From positions 1,302,001 to 1,366,000 of the forward strand of contig NZ_JBDFMH010000001.1 in the NCBI RefSeq assembly GCF_047238125.1: a stretch of 64,000 nucleotides of DNA, read 5' to 3'. Under the pieces are notes generated by a model that ran no database searches, was not told where the DNA came from, and was given only the letters and a program-made list of their open reading frames with translations. Position 1 is the first letter of the stretch, and each line of letters opens with the position of its first letter. The DNA comes from JBDFMH01 sp047238125 (lineage in GTDB: Bacteria > Pseudomonadota > Alphaproteobacteria > Sphingomonadales > Sphingomonadaceae). The position numbers were made by a program, and so were the translations under genes. Of the stretch, positions 8,457-15,795 are shown in pieces.

Positions 8457-9785
8457 ATGGGGGAGCTGAAACTCGTCGCGCGGGACATTGCGTCGCTGCG
8501 GCCCTACGCGCGAAACGCACGTACCCATTCCAAGAAGCAGATTCGTCAAATCGCGGCTTCGATCGAACGGTTCGGGTTTACGAACCCGGTGCTTGTTTCG
8601 GATGATGCCGAGATTATTGCCGGGCATGGCCGCGTTGAGGCGGCCAAGCTGCTGGGTCATAAGACGGTGCCGACGCTGGCGCTATCACATCTCTCCGACG
8701 CGGAACGCCGTGCCTATGTGCTGGCCGACAACAAGTTGGCGCTGAATGCCGGATGGGATCGGGAGATCCTGGCGATCGAGCTTCAGGCGCTGGTCGACCT
8801 TCAGTTCGACACCGAGCTTACCGGGTTCAGCCTAGCCGAAATTGATCTGGTCCTTGACGAGGCCGGCGAAGCTGATCCGGACGCCAGCCATATGGCGGAG
8901 GACGCCGTGCCATTGGTCGGCAGCACATCGGTGTCCCGCGCAGGCGACCTATGGCAGCTTGGTCGCCACCGTCTGTTGTGCGGCGACACCCGCAGCGCCG
9001 CCGACCTGGACCGCCTGATGGATGGTCAAGTCGCCGATCTCGTATTCACCGACCCGCCGTACAATGTCGCGATCGACGGCAATGTTTGCGGGCTGGGTTC
9101 GGTCAAGCACCGCGAGTTTGCATTTGCCAGCGGCGAGATGAGCCGGTCGCAGTTCACGGCCTTCTTGAGTGAGACGCTAGGTAATCTTGGCCGCGTCATG
9201 CGTGACGGCGCCATCGCCTTCGTCTGCATGGACTGGCGCCACATGAGCGAGCTGCTGGCCGCCGGCGAGACCGCCTTTACCGAGCTCAAGAACCTGGTGG
9301 TCTGGAACAAGACCAACGGCGGCATGGGCGCATTCTACCGCTCCAAGCACGAGCTGATCTTTGTGTTCAAGCAAGGCACTGCCGAACATACCAACAGCTT
9401 CGGGCTGGGGGAGACGGGCCGCTACCGCACCAACGTCTGGGACTATGCCGGGATCAGCTCGATCTCTGCCGAGCGCTCGGCAGAGCTGGCGATGCACCCG
9501 ACCGTCAAGCCGGTCGCGCTGATTGCAGATGCGATCCGGGACTGCTCACGCCGCGGCGAGATTGTCCTGGACGGTTTCGGCGGATCCGGTTCGACACTGA
9601 TTGCCGCCGAGAAAACCGGGCGGGCAGCACGGCTCATCGAATATGACCCGCTCTACTGCGACACGATTGTAAGGCGCTGGGAAGCGGTGACGGGCAAGCG
9701 TGTATATCTGGCTGGCACTGCCGCAGTGTTCGAGGACGTCGCGGAGAGCCGCCTGGGCATCATCCTGGACGGTGAGGCGGCGTAG
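8457..9785 (+). CDS. ParB-like domain / DNA (adenine or cytosine-N4) methyltransferase fusion
   Basis: 442 residues. The N-terminal ParB/sulfiredoxin-like domain has RPYARNARTHSKKQI and IIAGHGRVEAAKLLG. The C-terminal methyltransferase has motif IV TDPPYNVAI before motif I LDGFGGSGSTLIAAE, the order of the beta class of amino-methyltransferases. This architecture is widespread in prophages and integrative elements. Start placed at ATG 8457 because GGAG stands eight bases upstream; the frame is open to TTG 8397. No cognate restriction enzyme is adjacent, so it is an orphan that could protect the element or alter gene expression. It overlaps the next gene by one base. Confidence 0.88.
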   Translation: MGELKLVARDIASLRPYARNARTHSKKQIRQIAASIERFGFTNPVLVSDDAEIIAGHGRVEAAKLLGHKTVPTLALSHLSDAERRAYVLADNKLALNAGWDREILAIELQALVDLQFDTELTGFSLAEIDLVLDEAGEADPDASHMAEDAVPLVGSTSVSRAGDLWQLGRHRLLCGDTRSAADLDRLMDGQVADLVFTDPPYNVAIDGNVCGLGSVKHREFAFASGEMSRSQFTAFLSETLGNLGRVMRDGAIAFVCMDWRHMSELLAAGETAFTELKNLVVWNKTNGGMGAFYRSKHELIFVFKQGTAEHTNSFGLGETGRYRTNVWDYAGISSISAERSAELAMHPTVKPVALIADAIRDCSRRGEIVLDGFGGSGSTLIAAEKTGRAARLIEYDPLYCDTIVRRWEAVTGKRVYLAGTAAVFEDVAESRLGIILDGEAA

Positions 9786-10558
9786 TGGCGGACCCGCACG
9801 GCAATAAGAGCGCGGTTGGATACGGGCGTCCTCCCGCAGAGCACCGGTTTAAGAAAGGCCAGTCGGGGAATCCGAACGGTCGGCCCAGGGGTGCAAGGAA
9901 CAAGGTCCCGCCGGGTCAGGGACTCGAGTTCGGTAGCCAACCTGCGAACCGCATGCTTCTCGAAGAAGCCTACCGCACCATCAGCATTCGGGAAGGCGAC
10001 AAGGTTCTCGAGTTGCCGGTGATCAAGGCCGTATTTCGCGCAATGGGCGTATCGGCGATGAAGGGTAATCGACTCGCACAAGCGACGATGGCCGAGCTGG
10101 TTCGTGGGATCGAGGAGGAGGATCGCAAGCTTCGCGTCGATCATTTTGCAGAAGCTTGCCAATATAAGCAGGACTGGTCACTGGCGATCGAGGAGGCGCG
10201 CCGCCGCGGCCTGCCCGAACCCACTCCCCTGCCCCACCCAGATGACATCGTCATCGATCCGCGGAATGCCGAAGTGCGCTACGCGGGGCCCATGACACTG
10301 GAGGAGAAGGCGAAGTGGGATCGAATGCTGCAGTTCCGGGATGAGCAGCAAGAGTGCGTGACATTCGCTGCGGACCGGTTCCGCGCGACCACTAAGGATG
10401 AATCAAGCCTGCGCGAATCTCGGCTGGAAGCTTGGCGCTCTGAAGAGAGGCTCTACGATCAGATCAACGACAAGCTCCCACCTCGTTACCAAAGGCGTCT
10501 TATCAACCGTTCCTATGAGCCGAAGACAGCTTCCGACTCATCGCGGAAGCCGAGCTGA
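9785..10558 (+). CDS. DUF5681 domain protein
   Basis: 257 residues. The start VGYGRPPAEHRFKKGQSGNP followed by NGRPRG is the basic, Gly/Pro-rich signature of DUF5681 proteins. These commonly follow ParB-methyltransferase genes in phage-like elements; their biochemical role is not established. The rest is charged and helical, without a catalytic motif I recognise. GTG start shares a base with the preceding stop codon, so the two genes form one unit. Confidence 0.75.
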   Translation: MADPHGNKSAVGYGRPPAEHRFKKGQSGNPNGRPRGARNKVPPGQGLEFGSQPANRMLLEEAYRTISIREGDKVLELPVIKAVFRAMGVSAMKGNRLAQATMAELVRGIEEEDRKLRVDHFAEACQYKQDWSLAIEEARRRGLPEPTPLPHPDDIVIDPRNAEVRYAGPMTLEEKAKWDRMLQFRDEQQECVTFAADRFRATTKDESSLRESRLEAWRSEERLYDQINDKLPPRYQRRLINRSYEPKTASDSSRKPS

Positions 10559-10902
10559 TCTGGCGGGTGGCAACTGATCGGCCATCACACCCAGATTTTC
10601 ATTTTGAAGGCTGATGCTTAGACCCCTCCATCCGCCACCATCGGCCAAACGCCAACTACGTAGAACTGGGAGGTCCGGCCTCGGACACTGGACGGACTTC
10701 CACCTCTGGAACGTGACGCAGCCGAGTGCCGGCTTCCAGATTTCATCGGCAACTGTTCTCTTTTAATTTTCGCTCGTCCATTTGATAAAGCGTCTGCCGA
10801 TCGAAACGCAAACTTGCGCCTATCACAGCATGGGCACTGCCACGGGGTCACGACGGAATGGGACTTCTGCTCGACAAGCGCTTGACCTTTCCTCGCCTCG
10901 AG
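10559..10902. other. Non-coding stretch containing the right direct-repeat copy
   Basis: 344 bases between the DUF5681 gene and the convergent SnoaL-like gene. Apart from the 136-bp repeat (from 10782) I see no gene, RNA or strong terminator hairpin. Confidence 0.5.
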
Positions 10903-10917
10903 TCACGATCTCAAGCG
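10782..10917. repeat. Diverged 136-bp direct repeat, right copy
   Basis: Partner of 6055-6190, same orientation and same length. Its last 15 bases run into the 3' end of the SnoaL-like gene (stop at 10903-10905). That suggests the repeat was pre-existing or host-derived sequence duplicated when the 4.6-kb module entered. Confidence 0.6.
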
Positions 10918-11412
10918 CGGAAAGTCAGAAGGTGCGGGCTCCGCGCCGGGCCACCGCACCGGCGTATCTGACGCAAATACCTCGCCAACATCGAGCCAAG
11001 GAGCAAGATGGATGGTTCGCATATCCCTTGTGACGATACGCCAACCAGCCTCAGTGCGGCAGTACGTATCGAGGTAGCGAACGGCGCCGAAGACTGAGAC
11101 TCCGCCAAGCACAAGTTCTAGGTGCGCACCTACTAGACCGGTCGCATGGTTGTCATCGATAAAACTAAACTGGGTGTAATTGGGCGTGTGGACGGTCAGC
11201 CCCATATGCGCCCGGGCGCCGCGAATAAAATCGACAATCCCATCCCTGCCCGAGCCTGCGATCGCGCCAGACGTGCTAAACGTTGCGTCGGGTACGAAAC
11301 TGTCGCCCACGCCGTCCAGATCGTCATTGTCTGATGCCAAGAAGTAGCGGACTACTAAATCGTCTAGCTCAGCGCGATCTTCCAGCCTACGGAGCCGGCT
11401 TTCGAAGCTCAT
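10903..11412 (-). CDS. SnoaL/NTF2-like protein
   Basis: 169 residues with the SnoaL-type start RLEDRAELDDLVVRYFLASD, then VPDATFSTSGAIAG and the C-terminal YRTEAGWRIVTRDMR-like core (CRTEAGWRIVTRD). This cone-shaped fold serves isomerases, hydrolases and dehydratases acting on steroid, terpene and polyketide rings. The particular reaction here is unknown. Last gene of the long leftward operon headed by the TonB receptor. Its C-terminal codons overlap the right 136-bp repeat, so the natural end may have been altered by the insertion. Confidence 0.75.
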   Translation of the reverse strand: MSFESRLRRLEDRAELDDLVVRYFLASDNDDLDGVGDSFVPDATFSTSGAIAGSGRDGIVDFIRGARAHMGLTVHTPNYTQFSFIDDNHATGLVGAHLELVLGGVSVFGAVRYLDTYCRTEAGWRIVTRDMRTIHLAPWLDVGEVFASDTPVRWPGAEPAPSDFPRLRS

Positions 11413-11465
11413 TATTTCACTTCCTTGGCTTGAGGGCAGGCGACTGATCGCCGCCGAAGTCGATC

Positions 11466-12629
11466 TCAGTCTTTCGGCTGTCGGCCCTGCAGGTTTGTAG
11501 TGACGGCAGCTGCGGTGGAAACCAGCCGGTCGATCAAAGCGCTGATCCCGGACGTCGGCTTCGCGAAGCCGTGTAGGGTGAGCACCATTGCGACTCTGCC
11601 GCTTTTATCGAATACCGGGGCGGAAACTAGCCTGATGCTGTCCTGCACTTCCGCGGTCAGTTCAGCGGGATCGAATGTAAGATACTGGAGGAGGTCGTCG
11701 AGATCGACCGCCTTGTTTGTCGCCTCGTGCGCCGAGCCCTGAAGCCGATCGGCGAGAGCGCGCTGCGCATCGGAGCGCAGCCCTATCGAGTATCCGCGAG
11801 CGCGAACCCGTTTGAGCGCCGCGACATACCTCTCCCGCGATCCTGGCGTGTGCGCCGCCCACCGATCGATCTCCGTATCCTGCTGCCAGGCCGCGTGAAC
11901 CGCGCCCGTAGGTGGGGCAAAGGGCAGTCGTTGCCCGACGAGCGAGGTCCCCGCCTGGCCACGCGCCTCCCCCGCGCTCGCCGCTACGGCCAGTTCGCTG
12001 GCGACCTGGACGGTGGCGAGACACTGCCCCGATACCGCCGCGGCCAGTTGCTCCATCGCCGGACGTGCGCGATCGACGTTGCGAAGTTGCTCCAGCGTCA
12101 ACCCATGCGTGTCCGCTGCTGCCAGTGATGCGGGCGCGAATCGACCATAACCGCCGCGGAAGAACAGCAGCGGCAGATCGCCATCGGCGATCTCCAGTGC
12201 CAGCACCCGCCCCATCACCATGTCATGGTCGCCAGCATCCAGCACGGCGTCCCGACTACACTCGATCCAGCCGACCACCCCGTCGATCAATGGGTTGCCA
12301 CCAGCAGTCAGCCGGTGCGGAACCCCGATAAACTTGTCCGGATCCTTCGAAGCGAGTCGGCGGCAGATCTCTTCCTGGCCGGAAGCAAGGATATTGACGC
12401 AGAAGCTGTCGCTGTTGCGCAGCCTTGCCCAGCTACTGGAACCCTTATCAGGGAAGAAGGCGACGAGCGGCGGCTCCAGCGATACCGAGGTGAACGATCC
12501 GACGACCATGGCGATCGGCTGTCCATCGTCAACCATCGACGTGATTACGCAGACGCCAGTCGGATACTGACCTAGCACCTGCCGGTATTTCGACGCCTCA
12601 ACCCTGGAATGAATGACGGCTTCCGACAC
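11466..12629 (-). CDS. Flavin reductase domain fused to IclR-type effector-binding domain
   Basis: 387 residues. Residues ~12-170 are a flavin-reductase/FMN-binding split barrel: YRQVLGQYPTGVCVITSMVD, GSFTSVSLEPPLVAFFPD, FCVNILASGQEEICRRLAS and DHDMVMGRVLAL. Residues ~200-380 resemble the C-terminal ligand-binding domain of IclR regulators: AWQQDTEIDRWAAHTPGS, RVRARGYSIGLRS and VSAPVFDKSGRVAMVLTLHG. No helix-turn-helix is visible, so this is not a repressor; the IclR-like half may sense the substrate. It probably supplies reduced FMN to the luciferase-like monooxygenases. GTG start 12629 after GAGGAG. Confidence 0.82.
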   Translation of the reverse strand: MSEAVIHSRVEASKYRQVLGQYPTGVCVITSMVDDGQPIAMVVGSFTSVSLEPPLVAFFPDKGSSSWARLRNSDSFCVNILASGQEEICRRLASKDPDKFIGVPHRLTAGGNPLIDGVVGWIECSRDAVLDAGDHDMVMGRVLALEIADGDLPLLFFRGGYGRFAPASLAAADTHGLTLEQLRNVDRARPAMEQLAAAVSGQCLATVQVASELAVAASAGEARGQAGTSLVGQRLPFAPPTGAVHAAWQQDTEIDRWAAHTPGSRERYVAALKRVRARGYSIGLRSDAQRALADRLQGSAHEATNKAVDLDDLLQYLTFDPAELTAEVQDSIRLVSAPVFDKSGRVAMVLTLHGFAKPTSGISALIDRLVSTAAAVTTNLQGRQPKD

Positions 12630-12668
12630 GATGACCCGCTCCTCTCGGACAGCTTGATACCGGACGAT

Positions 12669-12884
12669 CTATGCAGGCGCGTCCAGCGTGAACCCCATCC
12701 TCAGTGTGACTTGGAAGTGTTTGATCTCACCATCCTCGACATGGCCGCGGGTCTCGACCACCTCGAACCAGCGCAGGTTGTGTAGCGTGGCACTGGCCCG
12801 CCGGATTGCTGTCCGGATCGCCTCGTCGATACTGTCGGGCGACGATCCTACCAGCTCAATCACGCGATAACTGTGCTCGGACAT
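12669..12884 (-). CDS. Dodecin family flavin-storage protein
   Basis: 71 residues. SYRVIELVGSSPDSIDEAIR, then ASATLHNLRWFEVVETRG and IKHFQVTLRMGFTL match dodecin, a small dodecameric protein that binds flavins; the Trp in LRWFEV is the flavin-stacking residue. Start at ATG 12884, four bases from the crotonase stop; a longer open frame to 12965 overlaps that gene and is rejected. Its place next to a flavin reductase in a flavin-monooxygenase regulon fits FMN/FAD buffering. Confidence 0.88.
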   Translation of the reverse strand: MSEHSYRVIELVGSSPDSIDEAIRTAIRRASATLHNLRWFEVVETRGHVEDGEIKHFQVTLRMGFTLDAPA

Positions 12885-12888
12885 CGCT

Positions 12889-13659
12889 CTATTTCCCAGT
12901 CCACACCGGTCTGCGTCGCTCGCCCGCAGCCAGCTCTCCCTCGCGCTTATCTGCACTTTCCGCATATTGCTCGATCGGCTCGAACCGGGTCATCAGAGCG
13001 ACTTCTAGCGGATAACCCAGCCGCCCAAGCACTGCCGCCTTGGCAGCCTGGTTGGCGAGCGGAGAGGCGGCGTTGATCTTGTCGGCCCACTTGCGCGCGG
13101 CAGCATCGAGTTCCGCGTATGGCACGACCTCGTTCACTAGTCCGTAGCGCGCGGCGGCGTCCGCCTTAATTCGGTCTCCAGTCAGGATCATCCCCATGGC
13201 AATATGATAGGGAAGCTGGCGGACGGCACGGTGGACCACGCCTGCCTCGCCGATGATGCCAACCTTCGTTTCGGGGAGGCCGAACTGGGCCGTGTCGGCT
13301 GCGACGATCACATCCGCGCACATTGCGAGCTCGAAGCCGCCGCCGACGCAGAAGCCCTGCACCGCGGCGATCATCGGCTTCTTCAGCGTCACCATCGGGC
13401 CGCCGATGCCAGTCAGCCCGCCGGCCAGCGCCATCCGAGTCTTGCGCTCGGCTCCGTCGGATACATCGGCACCGATGCAAAAGCCCTTCTCGCCCGCGGC
13501 CGACAGGATTACCGTCCAAATGTCGGGATCGGCGTTGATCTCGTTCCACGCATCCAGCAGCAGCTGGTCCATCTCCTGCGTGATAGCGTTCAAGCCCAGC
13601 GGGCGGTTGAGACGGACATGCGCGATATGACCGTCGCGCGTGAATTCTATATCGGCCAT
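12889..13659 (-). CDS. Enoyl-CoA hydratase/isomerase (crotonase) 1
   Basis: 256 residues, normal crotonase length. The oxyanion segments are GEKGFCIGADVSD and VQGFCVGGGFELAMCADV. Relative to rat enoyl-CoA hydratase (from memory), the first catalytic Glu is present in FGLPETKVGI. The second position falls in HIAMGMILTG as Gly. A single-Glu crotonase need not be a hydratase; isomerisation or C-C bond cleavage is possible. It lies three bases downstream of the second crotonase in the same operon. Confidence 0.88.
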   Translation of the reverse strand: MADIEFTRDGHIAHVRLNRPLGLNAITQEMDQLLLDAWNEINADPDIWTVILSAAGEKGFCIGADVSDGAERKTRMALAGGLTGIGGPMVTLKKPMIAAVQGFCVGGGFELAMCADVIVAADTAQFGLPETKVGIIGEAGVVHRAVRQLPYHIAMGMILTGDRIKADAAARYGLVNEVVPYAELDAAARKWADKINAASPLANQAAKAAVLGRLGYPLEVALMTRFEPIEQYAESADKREGELAAGERRRPVWTGK

Positions 13660-13662
13660 TCC

Positions 13663-14502
13663 TTACTCCTGGTCCGCCGCTTGAAGCGGCGTCGTCGGCG
13701 AAACTTTATAATCGGCGATCACTGCCTTCAGTCCGCGTTCCTTCATCCGCGCACGGATTTCCAGTACGGCGGGCGCGAGGTGGAGGAGCGCGTCGATCTC
13801 TGCGATGCCGGAAAGCGCTTGGCGGAAGCCGCCGGCTTCCGCTGCGCGGTTGATCGACAATTTCTTTAACCTCAATACCTCGGGCGGGGTGCGCGCGATC
13901 CGCTCGGCCAGCGAGCGGACGGAGGGGATCAGCGTGTCGGCCGGCACGGCATGGTTCGCCCAGCCCCACGCGACCGCGGTCGCCCCGTCGATCCAGTTGC
14001 CGGGCACGAACGAAAATTCCTTCGCGCGCTTGTGCCCGACGAGCGATACCCAGGTGGGAGAGATAAAGCCGCCACCAATCGGGATAGTCGGCTGGCCAAT
14101 CTTTGCGTTATCAGCAACGACTGTGATGTCAGAGAACACACACATCTGCGCTGCGGCAGCCATGCAGTAGCCATGCACGGCAGTAATTACCGGTTTTGGA
14201 TGATCCCACATCATCAGCCAGCGCATGACATTCGCCTCGAGCCGCGCGCGATCAGCCATCGGGTCAGCGGGACCACTGTCGCCGTTGCCATAGCTGCCGA
14301 GATCCATGCCTGAGGAGAAGCCCCGCCCCTCGCCCCGGATTGCGATGACCGGCCCGCCCTCTGTCCGAAGTACACCAAGCGCGTCGGCGAACTCCTCCAA
14401 CAGCGTTGGCGACAGAGCATTAGCAGCCTCGGGCCGATTGAGCACAATCCAGCTAATCGCTGCCTCGTGCTCTAGGCGGATCGTCTCATAGGCGGTGGGC
14501 AT
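13663..14502 (-). CDS. Enoyl-CoA hydratase/isomerase (crotonase) 2
   Basis: 279 residues. The oxyanion-hole regions are EGRGFSSGMDLGSYG and VHGYCMAAAAQMCVFSD. Here the first Glu position (IGQPTIPIGGG) is Thr, while the second is kept (AKEFSFVPG). This is the reverse of its neighbour 13659-12889. Likely acts on a CoA thioester of the ring-cleavage product. Four bases separate it from the SnoaL-like gene upstream, so it is an operon member. Confidence 0.87.
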   Translation of the reverse strand: MPTAYETIRLEHEAAISWIVLNRPEAANALSPTLLEEFADALGVLRTEGGPVIAIRGEGRGFSSGMDLGSYGNGDSGPADPMADRARLEANVMRWLMMWDHPKPVITAVHGYCMAAAAQMCVFSDITVVADNAKIGQPTIPIGGGFISPTWVSLVGHKRAKEFSFVPGNWIDGATAVAWGWANHAVPADTLIPSVRSLAERIARTPPEVLRLKKLSINRAAEAGGFRQALSGIAEIDALLHLAPAVLEIRARMKERGLKAVIADYKVSPTTPLQAADQE

Positions 14503-14506
14503 GCGA

Positions 14507-14959
14507 TTACTCAGCTCGCCCTATCGAGTTCGATGCTCGCACATGATAATCGGTGCTCATCGTGGTTCGCAGCTCTCGCCGCTTGAAGCGCCATTGGCCA
14601 TTCCGCTTGACCACGACGTCGAAATACTGGCCGTAGAGAATTCCGTCGGGCCGCTCCTTTGCGTATCGGTGGATGGCAAGCACGATCGAGCGAACATTCG
14701 CCTCGGTATCGCTCACGAAATCGACCACCACGTTAGAATTGTGATGGCTAGTGCCCCTAAAATAGGTACCGATACCCTCGAGAGTTTTCTTGTAATCCGT
14801 CATCCCGGTTGCACCGAAATTGGGTGCGTAGCTGACCTCACAATCTTCGACAAACAACGCGGCCAGTTCGTCGGGATGGTTCATATCAAGGTGATAGGAA
14901 TAGTCGAACATCATTCGCTCGATTGCTTGCTGTTCGACAAGCTGTTCCGTTTCGGTCAT
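14507..14959 (-). CDS. SnoaL/NTF2-like protein
   Basis: 150 residues beginning with QLVEQQAIERMMFDYSYHLD, then ALFVEDCEVSYAPNFGA, TSHHNSNVVVDFVSD and YFDVVVKRNGQWRFKRREL, which is the SnoaL_4-type layout. The open frame extends to 15055, but ATG 14959 starts the recognisable domain and has GGGGT upstream. Function by context: isomerase, dehydratase or hydrolase on a ring intermediate. Operon member between the SDR and crotonase 2. Confidence 0.8.
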   Translation of the reverse strand: MTETEQLVEQQAIERMMFDYSYHLDMNHPDELAALFVEDCEVSYAPNFGATGMTDYKKTLEGIGTYFRGTSHHNSNVVVDFVSDTEANVRSIVLAIHRYAKERPDGILYGQYFDVVVKRNGQWRFKRRELRTTMSTDYHVRASNSIGRAE

Positions 14960-14993
14960 GCAAGTACCCCTATCGTCAAGTGTTAGTCGTCGC

Positions 14994-15740
14994 TCACTGG
15001 GCCAACATGCCGGCGTCGACGAGGTGCTCAGCACCCGTGATGTACGACGCCTCATCGGACGCTAAAAACAGCACGAGTTGCGATACCTCATCCGGCTCCG
15101 CGATGCGCCCAAGTGGGATCATGGACAGAGCGTCGCCCCCGCCCTCGTCGGTCGCTTCCACCATCATCGGGGTCATGATGAAACCCGGATGGACGGAGTT
15201 CACTCGGATTTTGTGCTTTCCATATTCAACCGCTGTTGCCTTGGTCATTCCGCGCACGGCGAACTTGCTTGCTACATAAGCGAGGCTGGGAAAGCCGTAG
15301 TTCGCCGCCATGCCAGCGATCGACGAGATGTTTACGATTGAGCCACCGCCGGCACGCATCATCGACGGAAGGACGGCGCGCATCCCGAGAAAGACCGAAT
15401 GCTGATTGATCGCACAGACCTTCAGATAGTCGTCCTCGTCGAGCTCCTCGGTCCGCGCGATCGGCCCGAGGACGCCGGCATTGTTGACTAGGATGGAGAC
15501 CGGCCCGAACGCCTGCTCGACCTCGCCCACGACGCGGGTCCAGTCACCGGCGCTGGTCACGTCATGTACTAGAAACATAGCGCGCTCGCCGAGGGCGTCG
15601 GCGACCGAACGGCCCAGAGCCTCCGCCTGATCGGTCAGTATGACCCGAGCGCCCTCGGCGATGAAGCGCCGAGCGTGCGACGCTCCCATACCGCGTGCCG
15701 CTCCCGTGATGATGGCTACCTTACCGTCCAAGCGGCCCAC
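14994..15740 (-). CDS. SDR-family NAD(P)-dependent oxidoreductase
   Basis: 248 residues of a classical short-chain dehydrogenase. The nucleotide motif is TGAARGMGASHARRF, then LVNNAGVLGP, catalytic NISSIAGMAAN and YVASKFAV (Ser, Tyr, Lys), and the end FLASDEASYITGAEHLVDAG. GTG start 15740 follows AAAGGAG at eight bases. Likely an alcohol/ketone interconversion in the pathway. A strong hairpin separates it from the TonB receptor upstream in the same direction, so its expression may be reduced relative to the receptor or differently processed. Confidence 0.9.
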   Translation of the reverse strand: MGRLDGKVAIITGAARGMGASHARRFIAEGARVILTDQAEALGRSVADALGERAMFLVHDVTSAGDWTRVVGEVEQAFGPVSILVNNAGVLGPIARTEELDEDDYLKVCAINQHSVFLGMRAVLPSMMRAGGGSIVNISSIAGMAANYGFPSLAYVASKFAVRGMTKATAVEYGKHKIRVNSVHPGFIMTPMMVEATDEGGGDALSMIPLGRIAEPDEVSQLVLFLASDEASYITGAEHLVDAGMLAQ

Positions 15741-15761
15741 AATCTCACTCCTTTGATCATC

Positions 15762-15783
15762 GCTCCCGCCCCAGGGCGGGAGC
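15762..15783 (-). terminator. GC-rich hairpin between TonB receptor and SDR genes
   Basis: GCTCCCGCC at 15762-15770 pairs with GGCGGGAGC at 15775-15783 (9-bp stem, four-base loop). Read leftward it is followed by GATGATCAAAGGAG, which is the SDR ribosome site and not a T-run. It is more likely an attenuator or RNA-stabilising stem at the 3' end of the receptor message than a full terminator. Confidence 0.5.
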
Positions 15784-15795
15784 TACGCGGCCACA

